Of a stretch of DNA of 64,000 nucleotides, positions 23,854 to 33,368 are shown in pieces (within the stretch, counting starts at the first letter, position 1; every line of letters starts with the position of its first letter). The notes below the pieces were generated by a model. The model saw only the letters and a list, made by a program, of their open reading frames with translations, ran no database searches and was not told where the DNA came from. Location: positions 992,001 through 1,056,000 of the forward strand of contig NC_018721.1 of the NCBI RefSeq assembly GCF_000153485.2, in the 5' to 3' direction. The translations under genes were made by a program, and so were the position numbers. Source of the DNA: Psychroflexus torquis ATCC 700755 (GTDB taxonomy: Bacteria; Bacteroidota; Bacteroidia; Flavobacteriales; Flavobacteriaceae).

Positions 23854-25626
23854 CTATTTATTTTTAAAACCAATTCTTGGTCGTTGGTTAGTGTTTTCTG
23901 TTAAACCTTCCATTTTAGCCTTAATTGCTTTGTAACTATTCAATTCTTTTAAGGAAATTGAAGGACGGTTTTGTTTTATAGTTTCAAGTAGAATTTCTTT
24001 TGAAATTCTAGATTTTGTTTTTAATGCAGTTCTCGATGCTTCATCACAAAGAAACTTTATATCACTTGAAACATAGTTTTCTGTAAATTTTGCTAATGAA
24101 GAGTAGTCTAAACCAATTTCTCTTGGTCGGTTTTCTAAATATAATTTAAACATCAATTCACGAGCGTCGAAGTCTGGTGGTGGTAAATAAATTACTTTGT
24201 CTAGACGACCTGCTCTTAATATTGCAGGGTCAATTGAATTAGGTCTATTTGTTGCTCCAATTACAAAAACACCATCATCTCCGCAATTATTCATTTGTGC
24301 TAAAAATTCGTTGACTGCGCTCGTGTTCATATGATTTACGTTTGAGTTATCCCTATTTGGAACAACAGCATCTAATTCATCAACAAAGACGATACTCGGT
24401 GCATTTTCACGCGCCTTATTAAAAAGATTTTTAATTTTTTCCTGTGATTCATTGATAAATTTACTTTGAATATCAGAAGGTTTTATTTGATAGAAGTTAA
24501 ATCCGACCTCTTCAGCCATACGTTCTGCGAAAAAGGTTTTTCCACAACCTGGCGGGCCATATAGCAGCATTCCGTTTGGAATTGTTAAGCCATATTCTGC
24601 ATATTTTTCTTTATCGTTTAAAGCATCAATGACATCTAATTGGATAGTATCTTTTAGTTGTTGCATTCCTGCAATAGCCTTAAAACCTTGACCATTTTTT
24701 ATGTTTTTTAGTTTGGGCTTGGTTAATTCATTTGAATTAGAAACTTGTTTAATTTCTAATTCTCCGTTAATAGCTCGAATAAACTCCTTTACACTTTTAA
24801 AACGATTTTCTACATTTGGTTGTAAAGCTTTGGTTATGATGTTTTGTGTTTGTTCATCTATGGTGTTTTCAAACCTTAATGGTTTCTTACGTTCTTCCAA
24901 AACAGCATCTTCCAACTTTATTTTATCAGATTTATATTTTGATATTTCTACAAACCAAGGTGGTAAACCAAATAACAAATGATAGTATAAAGCTCCAACT
25001 GAAAATACATCACTTTGCACAGAAAACACTTTATTAAAACTTTCATTGGATTGATAAAATGGATTTAATCCTTCTTTTAGAAAGTCTTGGTTTGATTGAC
25101 TTAAATAACGTGCATAACCAAAGTCAATAATTTTAGGGATTACAACTTTGCCTGATAAGTCATTCATAATATTTAGGTTGGTAATATCATTATGAATGAC
25201 GGGATTTAAAAGATTATGTAAATAGTTTAATCCATTTAATACACCTGAAATTATATCTTTTGCGTCATATGGATTTAATGTTTGTTCTCGCTTCATTTTA
25301 TCAGCTAAAGTTTCTCCACTAATATAATCGAGAATTACAAAAGCATATTTTTGTTTTTCTAAAAGCAATTCGCCATTATCACAATACTTTACCAAGTTTG
25401 GATGTTTACTTTGCTTTAAAATTTCAATTTCTAAAACAGCACCATTCACCTCAAACTGTGTTCTGTTTAATTTAGAATAATGAAAAAGTTTTAATAACTT
25501 GGTTTTTCCATCTGGGGCTTTTACACGATAAGTTTCGGCATAATTCCCTTTTTTTAAGAAGAAGTTTACGGTATACTTTTCTTTAATGACTTGTCCCTTG
25601 ATTAGTATGTGTTTCGTTTTATTCAT
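23854..25626 (-). CDS. Protein kinase fused to an AAA+ ATPase
   Basis: 590 residues. Residues 15-290 are an eukaryote-like protein kinase: Lys46 in the ATP site, catalytic loop HNDITNLN (144-151, where HND replaces HRD but the Asp and Asn are kept) and DFG (168-170). Residues 310-570 are an FtsH/Cdc48-type AAA+ module: Walker A GPPGCGKT (357-364), Walker B IVFVDE (411-416), sensor-1 GATNRPNSIDPAILRAGRLD with the arginine fingers. The fusion suggests phosphorylation coupled to protein remodelling. The gene directly follows the lipoprotein gene with no spacer. Confidence 0.9.
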   Translation of the reverse strand: MNKTKHILIKGQVIKEKYTVNFFLKKGNYAETYRVKAPDGKTKLLKLFHYSKLNRTQFEVNGAVLEIEILKQSKHPNLVKYCDNGELLLEKQKYAFVILDYISGETLADKMKREQTLNPYDAKDIISGVLNGLNYLHNLLNPVIHNDITNLNIMNDLSGKVVIPKIIDFGYARYLSQSNQDFLKEGLNPFYQSNESFNKVFSVQSDVFSVGALYYHLLFGLPPWFVEISKYKSDKIKLEDAVLEERKKPLRFENTIDEQTQNIITKALQPNVENRFKSVKEFIRAINGELEIKQVSNSNELTKPKLKNIKNGQGFKAIAGMQQLKDTIQLDVIDALNDKEKYAEYGLTIPNGMLLYGPPGCGKTFFAERMAEEVGFNFYQIKPSDIQSKFINESQEKIKNLFNKARENAPSIVFVDELDAVVPNRDNSNVNHMNTSAVNEFLAQMNNCGDDGVFVIGATNRPNSIDPAILRAGRLDKVIYLPPPDFDARELMFKLYLENRPREIGLDYSSLAKFTENYVSSDIKFLCDEASRTALKTKSRISKEILLETIKQNRPSISLKELNSYKAIKAKMEGLTENTNQRPRIGFKNK

Positions 25627-26325
25627 TTAAAATGCTTCATCAGAATTACTAGGTTTTGTGCTGAAGTTTCCACTTTGTTGTAAAATCAATTCATAACTCA
25701 ACACGGCATTCTCTAGCATTTGAGGTTTGTCTTTGCTAAAGGATTCCTTTACTATAAATCCTCCTTTTAAAACACCACAGTTTACTTTTTTCATAAATTT
25801 ATTTGGATTCCAACCTTTACCATAATAGAAAAATGCTTGATAACGACCATTAGGAAATTCAAATTTATAAGTACTGCCAGCCTTTATATATGCATGTCTA
25901 TAAACTTCACCATTCTTTTTAATGGTAACCATGACATCTGAGTTGCTTGGCGTTTTTACAGATATCCCAGCACAACCCCATTCCGAACAGGATATATTTC
26001 TACCGAAACAATAAGCATACGGCGTTGCACCTGTTCTTAATGAATTATAAATATACTTATCATACAAAGCTTTTTCTTTTCGTTGCTTCTCTAGTTTCGC
26101 TTGTTTTTCTAAGCGTTCAGTTTTTTCACGTTTTTGACGCTCAATTCTTTTTTGTTCTTTTTGGAAGGCAATTTCTTTAGCCTTATTTTTCATTTGAGTC
26201 TTTAATTCAACTCTTTGTAACTCTTCTTTTGCCTCGCGCTTTTTTCTTTCTGTTCCACTTTCACACGAAGAAAATACAAGTAGAAAACAGAGCAGAAATA
26301 AAGTGTATGTTAGTTTGTTTTTCAT
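25627..26325 (-). CDS. Lipoprotein with coiled-coil and C-terminal domain
   Basis: 232 residues. The signal peptide ends in the lipobox VFSSC (Cys20). Residues 28-90 are a highly charged helix (KKREAKEELQ, KRIERQKREKTERLEKQAK). A C-terminal beta-rich domain with Cys residues (SCSEWGCAG and VNCGVLKGG) follows. The protein should sit in the periplasm on a membrane and could carry signals from the envelope to the cytoplasmic kinase and Hsp70 encoded beside it (inference). No family recognised. Confidence 0.8.
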   Translation of the reverse strand: MKNKLTYTLFLLCFLLVFSSCESGTERKKREAKEELQRVELKTQMKNKAKEIAFQKEQKRIERQKREKTERLEKQAKLEKQRKEKALYDKYIYNSLRTGATPYAYCFGRNISCSEWGCAGISVKTPSNSDVMVTIKKNGEVYRHAYIKAGSTYKFEFPNGRYQAFFYYGKGWNPNKFMKKVNCGVLKGGFIVKESFSKDKPQMLENAVLSYELILQQSGNFSTKPSNSDEAF

Positions 26326-26334
26326 AGCTAGAAT

Positions 26335-28851
26335 TTATCCGACTAAAACTGAATCATCTCCACTTGGTCTTTCATTATTAGGTAACATGTCATACAATGA
26401 AACTAATAATTGTCTTAAATCTTCTGCATCTGGATTTTCAGATATCTTATTAATACCACTATTTACCAATTGCCTTGCTCTATTAGAATCACTCCAATTA
26501 TAATCTCCAAAATTCTCATTAAAGTTTCTTACCATAGCCATGAGTTGATATATTAGTGTTAATTCAAAAAAGAAGCTATTGATTTCTTCTAAAAGAATAT
26601 TACCAATTTTTACATCTTTAGCCTTTATAACTTCTTCTAATTGTGAACGAAATTGAGTAACAATTTGAGTGGTCTTTTCGTTACCTAAATCAGTATTAGC
26701 TTTTTCCAACCGATAAAACTGCTCTTTAATTTCTTCTTCTAATTTTGGCCATTCTGTTTTAGCACTTAATTCATCAATTGTTTTTAATGATTTTCTTAAA
26801 TTGGTCAAAACTCCTTGTTTGCCATCAACATCATTTTTATTGTTTTCAAATGATTTTTCTAGTTGTTCAATTTCTTTTTCAACTTTATTCAATTTTGAAT
26901 CATCAGAATGATTTCCATCTTGTTTCAATTCTATAATACTCCCTTTGGCTTTTCTAATTTCATTTTGAAGCCAATTTGTTTCTACGGATTGTACATTATT
27001 GGTAGGAATTTCAATTTCAGAAGTATGGTCTAAATATGGAAAAAAGGCTTGAATGGACATCTTTTGCGACTTATCTAAATTGATGGTTAAATCCACATCA
27101 CTATTTGCAGGAAGTAGTGCAGGTAAATCATTTCCGCTTATAATAATATCGTAAACGTGTTCATTGTAGATTGCTCTTGTTCCATCTGAATTATGTTCGC
27201 CTTGATAAATTGGGATTTTAATAAAATCTGTCTCCATCCCTGGGCGAATTTGTTTTTGAGTTTTTAATCCGTTTCTTGTTCCAATTGCTGGTAAGGATTG
27301 ATTTTTCTCCGTTCCTTTAATTGTTTGAAAAAAAATCTTTCCTGTTACTTTTTGCTTGATTTCAATACCTACATTATATGGTAGTGTTGCATTACCAATT
27401 TTAGAACCTTGAATAATATTAAAACTATTGGGTTCACATTCTAAATTATTTCCTTTATCATCATATAAAACAACATCAAAAACATTTGTTTTACCTTCTA
27501 AAAGATGAATTTCTACAACATCTCCTGTAGTGTTAATTTCAACTTTGCCGCTCGACCAAGCCTTATCTCCTCTTGTTATTTCAGCAAATACTTTTTTCGG
27601 AATTTCACCATCAGTTTTATCTGCTAAAATTTTGATTGGTACGTATTCTTCCATTTCTACGGTAGAAGATTCGTGAGCAATTTCTAATTGAATTTTTGCA
27701 GTATCCCGTGTTTGTTCTCTTACTTCTTCTGAAACATCAACTGTTGAAGCGTACAAAGCCGCTCCTATTGCTACAACAGTCATAGGATTTGAACTTGTAT
27801 CTGGTTTGCATATTTGTTTTTCCAACATTCCTCTCATAATAGGCGATAATGTTGGACCACCAACTAAAATAAGAGAGTCTAATAAATTTCCTTTTAAATT
27901 GTTCCGCTCTAATAAACTTTGACTCACATCAATTGCTTTTTGAAAAATAGGACTTAATACTTTTTTTAATTCTGATTGCTTTAATGTGATATCAATTTCA
28001 ATTTCTTCTCCATCATCATCGAACCCACAACCATCTTCTTCATAAACACTGTGGCTATCTTTGAACGAAAGTTCATTTTTTAACGACTCTGCAAATGGTT
28101 TAAGGGTTTCTCTATAGACACTTTTTTTATTCTCGTTAGAAAGAATATTATCAATGTTGTAATTTTCCTGAATGTGTGGGATGATAACTTTATCTACAAT
28201 GGCAAAATCTAAATTCTTACCTCCCAGATGATTATCTCCTTCAGTATCCGCAACTTTCATTATACCTTCCTCGACTTTAATTAGTGCTGAATCAAAAGTT
28301 CCTCCACCAAAATCAAAAACTAACCAAAAACCATCTTTTTTTCCTGAATCCAAACCATAAGCCATTGATGCAGCAACTGGTTCTTGTAGCACTTCAATAT
28401 GTTCAAAACCTGCTAATTTTCCTGCACGTCTTGTTGCATCAATCTGATTTATTTTGAAAGCGGCAGGAATTGTTATTACAATGGAAGAAAAATTATCATC
28501 AGTTACAAATGATTTTAGAGTTTTAAGAATTTCGGATGAAAGTTCTTCCGAACTTAAATATTTTCCAAGGTGACTACTATGGTAAGTTTCATCTGTACCC
28601 ATTGTCCGTTTAAATTCAATAAATGAATTCACTCTAACTTCTTTTGACAGAGCCTTAAATTTTTCATCTCTATAAAAGCGATGTGCATCATCACCTACAA
28701 TTACACCTTTTTTATTATAAGCAACACAAGATGCCATTGTATCTCTTCTCTTGTTTGTTTGTATTATTGTTGCCTTACCTTTTTCTATTCTTGATATTGC
28801 GGAATTTGTTGTTCCTAAATCAATACCATAATCTATTTTTATTCTAGCCAT
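26335..28851 (-). CDS. Hsp70-family protein of operon B
   Basis: 838 residues, about 200 longer than DnaK. The actin-like ATPase is complete: phosphate-1 GIDLGTTNSAIS (9-20), phosphate-2 LVFDFGGGTFD (about 175-185) and adenosine motif LILVGGPTLSPIMRG (about 330-345). Then come a DnaK-like substrate domain (about 385-545) and a long helical C-terminus (about 630-830) unlike DnaK. Gaps to its neighbours are 11 and 9 bases. Sequence and context suggest a dedicated chaperone of this operon rather than the housekeeping DnaK. Confidence 0.92.
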   Translation of the reverse strand: MARIKIDYGIDLGTTNSAISRIEKGKATIIQTNKRRDTMASCVAYNKKGVIVGDDAHRFYRDEKFKALSKEVRVNSFIEFKRTMGTDETYHSSHLGKYLSSEELSSEILKTLKSFVTDDNFSSIVITIPAAFKINQIDATRRAGKLAGFEHIEVLQEPVAASMAYGLDSGKKDGFWLVFDFGGGTFDSALIKVEEGIMKVADTEGDNHLGGKNLDFAIVDKVIIPHIQENYNIDNILSNENKKSVYRETLKPFAESLKNELSFKDSHSVYEEDGCGFDDDGEEIEIDITLKQSELKKVLSPIFQKAIDVSQSLLERNNLKGNLLDSLILVGGPTLSPIMRGMLEKQICKPDTSSNPMTVVAIGAALYASTVDVSEEVREQTRDTAKIQLEIAHESSTVEMEEYVPIKILADKTDGEIPKKVFAEITRGDKAWSSGKVEINTTGDVVEIHLLEGKTNVFDVVLYDDKGNNLECEPNSFNIIQGSKIGNATLPYNVGIEIKQKVTGKIFFQTIKGTEKNQSLPAIGTRNGLKTQKQIRPGMETDFIKIPIYQGEHNSDGTRAIYNEHVYDIIISGNDLPALLPANSDVDLTINLDKSQKMSIQAFFPYLDHTSEIEIPTNNVQSVETNWLQNEIRKAKGSIIELKQDGNHSDDSKLNKVEKEIEQLEKSFENNKNDVDGKQGVLTNLRKSLKTIDELSAKTEWPKLEEEIKEQFYRLEKANTDLGNEKTTQIVTQFRSQLEEVIKAKDVKIGNILLEEINSFFFELTLIYQLMAMVRNFNENFGDYNWSDSNRARQLVNSGINKISENPDAEDLRQLLVSLYDMLPNNERPSGDDSVLVG

Positions 28852-28862
28852 TTTAAATATTT

Positions 28863-29804
28863 TTAGTTTTGTGAAACGTCAACTTGTGCTCTCTGAATTA
28901 ATATGCCATTAAAATTTACTTGTAGCTTTATTATTCTAGAAATTATTCTGCTATCAGTAGATAAGTTTTCCTCTGAAACAAAGTTAATTACATCAATATT
29001 CATTCGGTCATCATACTCTTTGTTCATATGATTAATCATTTCATAACCATTTGCAGCAAAATTATTTTGAATACGTTCTATTCCTTTTAAAAGTGGTTTT
29101 ATCCCTTTGGTTGAACTTTCCATTTTTGCAATATTCTTTTGCATACGCACAACTTCATCAGCAACCTTTATGGCTAAAGAATGGTCAGTTTTTTTAGTAG
29201 AAATACTTGGTTGTGTTTTGGTTTCTTCTTCTTTTAGTTTTAATTGTGTTTCTAAAATTTCCACTAACTTATTATCCAACTTCACGCTTTCTTCTTCTAA
29301 TGCCGTTTTTGTGTTCTTTATTTGAGTTTCAACATCTGTTCTACTCGATTGAATACGTTTGCCTAAGAACCAATACACCAAACCTCCTAATAAAAGAGTT
29401 GCCAGAGTGGCAATAATCCAATACAATCGGTTTTTATCTAAACTGTTATCGAGTTCAGAGATTTTTGAATTATTGGAAGTTACTGTTTCATCTGTTTGCT
29501 TAATTTTAGAGTCGAGATTATCGTTAACTTGCACCAACTTTTGGTTACTAGCATTGATGAGTTGATTTAAACTGTCAATTGAGTTTTTTTGCTTTGTGAT
29601 CTTTTTTTGCGTTTCTTTTTTGACACCTCTATAAGTCCAATAGTCTTTGTCTAATTCTAAAGATATTTTTTTGATATCTTGTTGATGTTTATTGACTAGA
29701 GCTTCAAGTTTTATTACTTTGTTTGCCAAAATAGAATCTTGTTGCTGTTGAGCAAAAAGATTTGATGCTGCTAAAAACGCAGTTACTAGTAAAATATTTT
29801 TCAT
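28863..29804 (-). CDS. Membrane-anchored coiled-coil protein
   Basis: 313 residues. It has a signal sequence (MKNILLVTAFLAASNLFAQ, cleavage near AQ/QQQ), a periplasmic coiled coil (about 25-125), one membrane helix (LYWIIATLATLLLGGLVYWFL, about 127-147) and a cytoplasmic part with more coiled coil and a small C-terminal domain. It thus spans the inner membrane and could relay a signal. Its stop overlaps by one base with the gene upstream. No family recognised. Confidence 0.75.
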   Translation of the reverse strand: MKNILLVTAFLAASNLFAQQQQDSILANKVIKLEALVNKHQQDIKKISLELDKDYWTYRGVKKETQKKITKQKNSIDSLNQLINASNQKLVQVNDNLDSKIKQTDETVTSNNSKISELDNSLDKNRLYWIIATLATLLLGGLVYWFLGKRIQSSRTDVETQIKNTKTALEEESVKLDNKLVEILETQLKLKEEETKTQPSISTKKTDHSLAIKVADEVVRMQKNIAKMESSTKGIKPLLKGIERIQNNFAANGYEMINHMNKEYDDRMNIDVINFVSEENLSTDSRIISRIIKLQVNFNGILIQRAQVDVSQN

Positions 29805-30298
29805 TATTTTTTGATTGCTTTAATAAGTTGGTCTAATCCTTTTCGGATTATGAGGTTGATATTTTGTCTACCTTTTAGCTTTTCAACTAAACTTGGTGAA
29901 TACTTGTAATAGAGCTTGATAAAACTTCTTCCAATTATGGATTTACTTAAAAACTCATCTCTAAAACTTCTTAGTTCCTTAACTTGTGGATGGTCGTAAT
30001 CGCCATATGCCATTGTAGCGATGTAGCAACCGCTATCAGTTGCGCTACTGATAGTTGAACCAACTTTCTTTGCTGTAGATTTTGCTTGAGATGCTCTTAC
30101 GTCTTTCCAGTAGCATATGTATTTTATCTGATTTATTTGAAGTGGTCCAAGTTTGCTAAACAAGAAGTCTACTAGATTTTTATATTCAGAAACCTTACTT
30201 TGATTTGCGCAACTTTGTATGGTTACAATATTATTTACACTGATTCCATCGCTGATAATCTCAGTAACCTTGGACCAGTCCAAACAGCTTAACTTCAT
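29804..30298 (-). CDS. CFI-box C-terminal domain protein
   Basis: 164 residues. The C-terminal part (about 90-150) matches the CFI-box motif: CYIATMAYGDYDHPQVKELR, then FRDEFLSKSIIGR, then YYKYSPSLVEKLK. This domain is found at the C-terminus of many bacterial proteins of unknown role and often carries a hydrophobic or processed region. The N-terminal part is unrecognised. The gene sits 3 bases after the first gene of operon B. Confidence 0.75.
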   Translation of the reverse strand: MKLSCLDWSKVTEIISDGISVNNIVTIQSCANQSKVSEYKNLVDFLFSKLGPLQINQIKYICYWKDVRASQAKSTAKKVGSTISSATDSGCYIATMAYGDYDHPQVKELRSFRDEFLSKSIIGRSFIKLYYKYSPSLVEKLKGRQNINLIIRKGLDQLIKAIKK

Positions 30299-30301
30299 TT
30301 T

Positions 30302-31450
30302 TTAAACTTTGGAATAATTGATAGTTTGATTATATGACATCGTTATGCTCATTGAAGAAACTTGGGCATCAATTTCACTAATAGCTTTGTCATAAGCTAA
30401 CTTAATAGAGCTCAATACTGCAATAGCTTGATTTATCTCTCGGTCTTTCATATCAGCAAGTGAAGCAAGACTATCTTTTGCTCTATCTTTTGTTAATTTA
30501 CCTACCGCAATTCGATCTGCGATTTTTGTTAACTTTTGAGCTTGTTCTAAATAGTTGTCATTAGAATCATTTTCTAAGCTTTCGTTGAAATAATCAATTC
30601 CAGATTGCATTATTTCATTTGCTAATTGGTCAGCAATTGTTTTATATTTTAAGTCAGTAATTCCAAGTAGTGTTTGTAGAGTTACTAAGTCATCTTTACA
30701 GTTTACAGCTAAGTTTAATCCAGATTGGTAGGCCCCAATTTTGTTGTCCTTTCTTTTGTTTTTGCTACTTAAAATTTGGCTTTCAATATTATGTAATGGT
30801 TCTTCTGTAAACTTTTTTGAAAGATAATTTTGAGTAGAACCCTCGCAGCTGCTAAACAAGTGTAATGTTTCAGAGCTTGAATACTGGCTTTTAAACTGCG
30901 TCAGCAATTCATCAACCAATTTTTCAATTTGTTTTTTATTGTCAATCGTAAATGTTTCATCAGCTACAGAATGAATAAAATTTTCAAAGTAGTCAGATTC
31001 AATTAGTTTGATTTTGGCTTCAATGCCTTGTTTTATATTGTCTTGGCTTTGGCTTAATAATTTGTAAGTTCCCAAATTGTTCAACGCAGAGAAGTTTTTA
31101 GAATTTACTTTTTTATTTAGGGTTACTTTTTCCCAAATTTCTACAGCTTTGTCTCCATCACCTTTTTTAAGATATGCAATTGCCGTATTGTCAGAGGGAT
31201 TTGCATTTAAAAACCAAAATAAAGCGAAGTTTACCTTATCTTGGTTTTGCTCAATATTTGAGAAAGCCTTATCTATTGAGCCTTCTGTTCTTGTGATATT
31301 TTCAAAAATTTGGAAATCATATTCAGATTTGATTTCTTTACCAACCTTTGCGAAGGCTCTAATTTTGGTTTTTTGCTTTTGTAATTCTCGTTCAGTAAAG
31401 TTGGACAGAATACCTGCAATTCGATAAGGATTATTTTGGATTAGCTCCAT
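30302..31450 (-). CDS. J-like/TPR-like protein, first gene of operon B
   Basis: 382 residues, all helical. The N-terminus, NPYRIAGILSNFTERELQKQ, resembles the NPYRVLGL start of proteins with a degenerate J domain that co-occur with Hsp70 genes. TPR-like helices follow (for example NFALFWFLNANPSDNTAIAYLKKGDGDKAVEIWEK split over residues 90-130). It probably is the co-chaperone or substrate adaptor of the Hsp70 encoded downstream. The operon promoter must lie in 31451-31700 but no clear TAnnTTTG stands out. Confidence 0.75.
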   Translation of the reverse strand: MELIQNNPYRIAGILSNFTERELQKQKTKIRAFAKVGKEIKSEYDFQIFENITRTEGSIDKAFSNIEQNQDKVNFALFWFLNANPSDNTAIAYLKKGDGDKAVEIWEKVTLNKKVNSKNFSALNNLGTYKLLSQSQDNIKQGIEAKIKLIESDYFENFIHSVADETFTIDNKKQIEKLVDELLTQFKSQYSSSETLHLFSSCEGSTQNYLSKKFTEEPLHNIESQILSSKNKRKDNKIGAYQSGLNLAVNCKDDLVTLQTLLGITDLKYKTIADQLANEIMQSGIDYFNESLENDSNDNYLEQAQKLTKIADRIAVGKLTKDRAKDSLASLADMKDREINQAIAVLSSIKLAYDKAISEIDAQVSSMSITMSYNQTINYSKV

Positions 31451-32027
31451 ATTTTTTCTGTTGGTTTGAAATTCCTAAAAATACAATTCATTCTATTGTC
31501 TTTATAACTGTTTTGCGCAGTTCTAATCAATTTTATTTGAGCGTTTACAAAAAGTAGCTCTCTTGTTTTAAGAGTTGGATTTAGAGTTTGACAAAGTAAA
31601 TGTGCTGTCTATGATGTTGATTTTTAGACACATTTAAAGGGTTTACAAGATTTTTCATGAACATTATTTACACTAATGAACTGAGCTGAAAACAACACTT
31701 TTTTTGGTTAATTTTTTATAATATTTAACTAAACTAACACTTTTGTATATTTTATCCAAGGAAATTTAAATCAATATTAAAAAAATGCTGCATTTAAGAT
31801 TCTAACCCAACGAAAGTTTGCTAACACTACTCACTTATCTTTTTATTTATCAGGTATACGTAGGTTTTCGTCATTTTTTTATCCACAGTTATTTTTAAGA
31901 ACAATTATTATTTTCAGGGACATTATTTATTTTCAAAAATAATTAGTTGAATAAAGGTACTTTCCTATTTGGAAAGCATTTAAAAACAAGTTCAAAAGGA
32001 GGTAAAAACCTTGGCAGACTATAAGTA
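31451..32027. other. Gene-free stretch: operon B upstream region and IS110 relic
   Basis: The first 270 bases should hold the promoter of operon B; I see no clear consensus. From 31727 the sequence is the repeat shared with 38129-38470 and leads into the transposase relic. Confidence 0.6.
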
Positions 32028-32321
32028 TTGATCGAACAAGAGCATCAAAATGTTTTAACGTGCCTAAAACCCATATTAGAGATTTTGTATAAAACAGCTT
32101 TTATGCTGCTTGTCCAAACAAATGACTTTGACAGTTTCACATGTGGAAGTGTGCTATGTAATTATGCAGGTCTAACACTATTGATTAGAAAAAGCAAAGG
32201 CAATTTAAATAGCCGTAGCTGCATCAGTGAAATAAAAAACAGATTATCCATGTGTATTTTAAACACCTATAAACACAAAAAGGCTTTAAAAGAGCTCTGC
32301 GAGCGTATCGCAAACAAATAG
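31727..32321 (+). mobile_element. Relic of an IS110-type insertion element (copy B)
   Basis: The 3' part (32028-32321) encodes 97 residues like the C-terminal Transposase_20 domain of IS110/IS116/IS902 proteins: KTAFMLLVQTNDFDSF, LCNYAGL, IRKSKG and SCISEI. The frame has only a TTG at its start and the DEDD N-terminal domain is missing, so the element is dead. Bases 31727-32060 are closely similar to 38129-38470. Confidence 0.75.
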
Positions 32322-32558
32322 GTATAGTTGTAAGCTAGCCTTGATCGCCGTACCTAGTTAGCTGTTAAAATAAGTTTTTGCCATTGCTAGATCAAGCCTA
32401 CTCTGTAATAAGAGATATGTTTCTGTATTACCTAAATAAATAAACTGAAAATAGTTAAAAAAGCTCAAAGAATCTGTTTTTTGAATCTATTAGCGTAGAA
32501 TAATAGTAATTCAAATTGAAAAAGAAAAGTATTTTTTTAACTCAGTTCTTTATTTGCC

Positions 32559-32798
32559 CTAGTTGTTGTTTAGAGTAAATAGCAATTCATCAATTTTCCC
32601 AAGTCGTTTTGATAATTTTTCAATTGTGTTTTCCTTGTCTAACAAACTTCTCGTTGGATGTGCTATTCTTTTTCTAATTTCGTTTATGATATTATATTTA
32701 CTCCAATATGTTCCGCTAGTTCCTAAATGTTCGTACAATTTTAGATCGTTAATTATATTGAAGAAATCTACGAAATAGAAGTGTTCGGTGATTTTATT
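32559..32798 (-). pseudogene. Separated C-terminal part of the CBS-like gene
   Basis: Directly after the TAA at 32799-32801 the same frame stays open for about 79 codons (NKITEHFYFVDFFNIIND, then RKRIAHPTRSLLDKE, then IDELLFTLNNN) to a TAG at 32559. It contains a HEPN-like RIAHP motif. One in-frame nonsense codon therefore splits a 269-residue protein. The stretch 32322-32558 beyond it shows no gene. Confidence 0.65.
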
Positions 32799-33368
32799 TT
32801 ATAAATCTAATTTCGTAAGATTCTCGTACAGTTCTATAATTTCTGAATACTTATCATTTTCTTTTTTAGGATTACTTTTACCTTTTATCCATTCTATAAT
32901 TTCGTCGTGATTTAGCTTACTATTTAGAAAGTCTCCGAGTGTTCTTTCTAAATCACATAAATGCTGAAAAATATAAATTTGAACTTGTCTACGGTTCAAA
33001 TTTCCAATTGTGATAAGACCAGTAATCTCTTTCCGGAATGTCAAAAAATAAAATGTCCTTTTTTTTGTACTGAAATTATCAATTACATTTCTGATGTTTG
33101 TATTCAGGTCAAGAGTATCTTCAAAAATTATTTTTTTCCTTTCTATTTCAGTAAAGTCATTTGGTTTTTTAATAATGAAATATTCTTTGACTTCTTCCTT
33201 TGAAATTATTGGTAATAAATCAAATCTATTCTTACTCATCAATTCGAAATAAGGTTTATTTCCAATTTCTGATTGGTTGGCACAAATCCACCTACGTTTA
33301 CTTATTCCAACAGAAGCTGCTGTAATATTAACTTTACCATCGTCCTTAAAATAAATTTCATCTATCAT
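32799..33368 (-). CDS. CBS-like protein, truncated by an in-frame stop
   Basis: 189 residues up to the stop. WICANQSEIG, RFDLLPIISK, ITGLITIGNLNRRQV and YIFQHLCDLERTLGDFL resemble a divergent CBS-domain pair followed by a helix, as in ligand-binding regulators. The natural C-terminus appears to continue for 79 more codons in the same frame after a TAA codon (see 32559-32798). The gene is thus either a recent nonsense mutant or uses read-through. The CBS call is tentative. Confidence 0.6.
   Translation of the reverse strand: MIDEIYFKDDGKVNITAASVGISKRRWICANQSEIGNKPYFELMSKNRFDLLPIISKEEVKEYFIIKKPNDFTEIERKKIIFEDTLDLNTNIRNVIDNFSTKKRTFYFLTFRKEITGLITIGNLNRRQVQIYIFQHLCDLERTLGDFLNSKLNHDEIIEWIKGKSNPKKENDKYSEIIELYENLTKLDL

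Noticed and set aside
32028..32321. Intact transposase gene
   Set aside because: Only the C-terminal domain is present, the start is TTG without a ribosome site, and the catalytic N-terminal domain is absent.
32563..32778. Plus-strand 71-codon gene
   Set aside because: It is antisense to the protein-like continuation of the CBS-like gene and has no promoter or family match.
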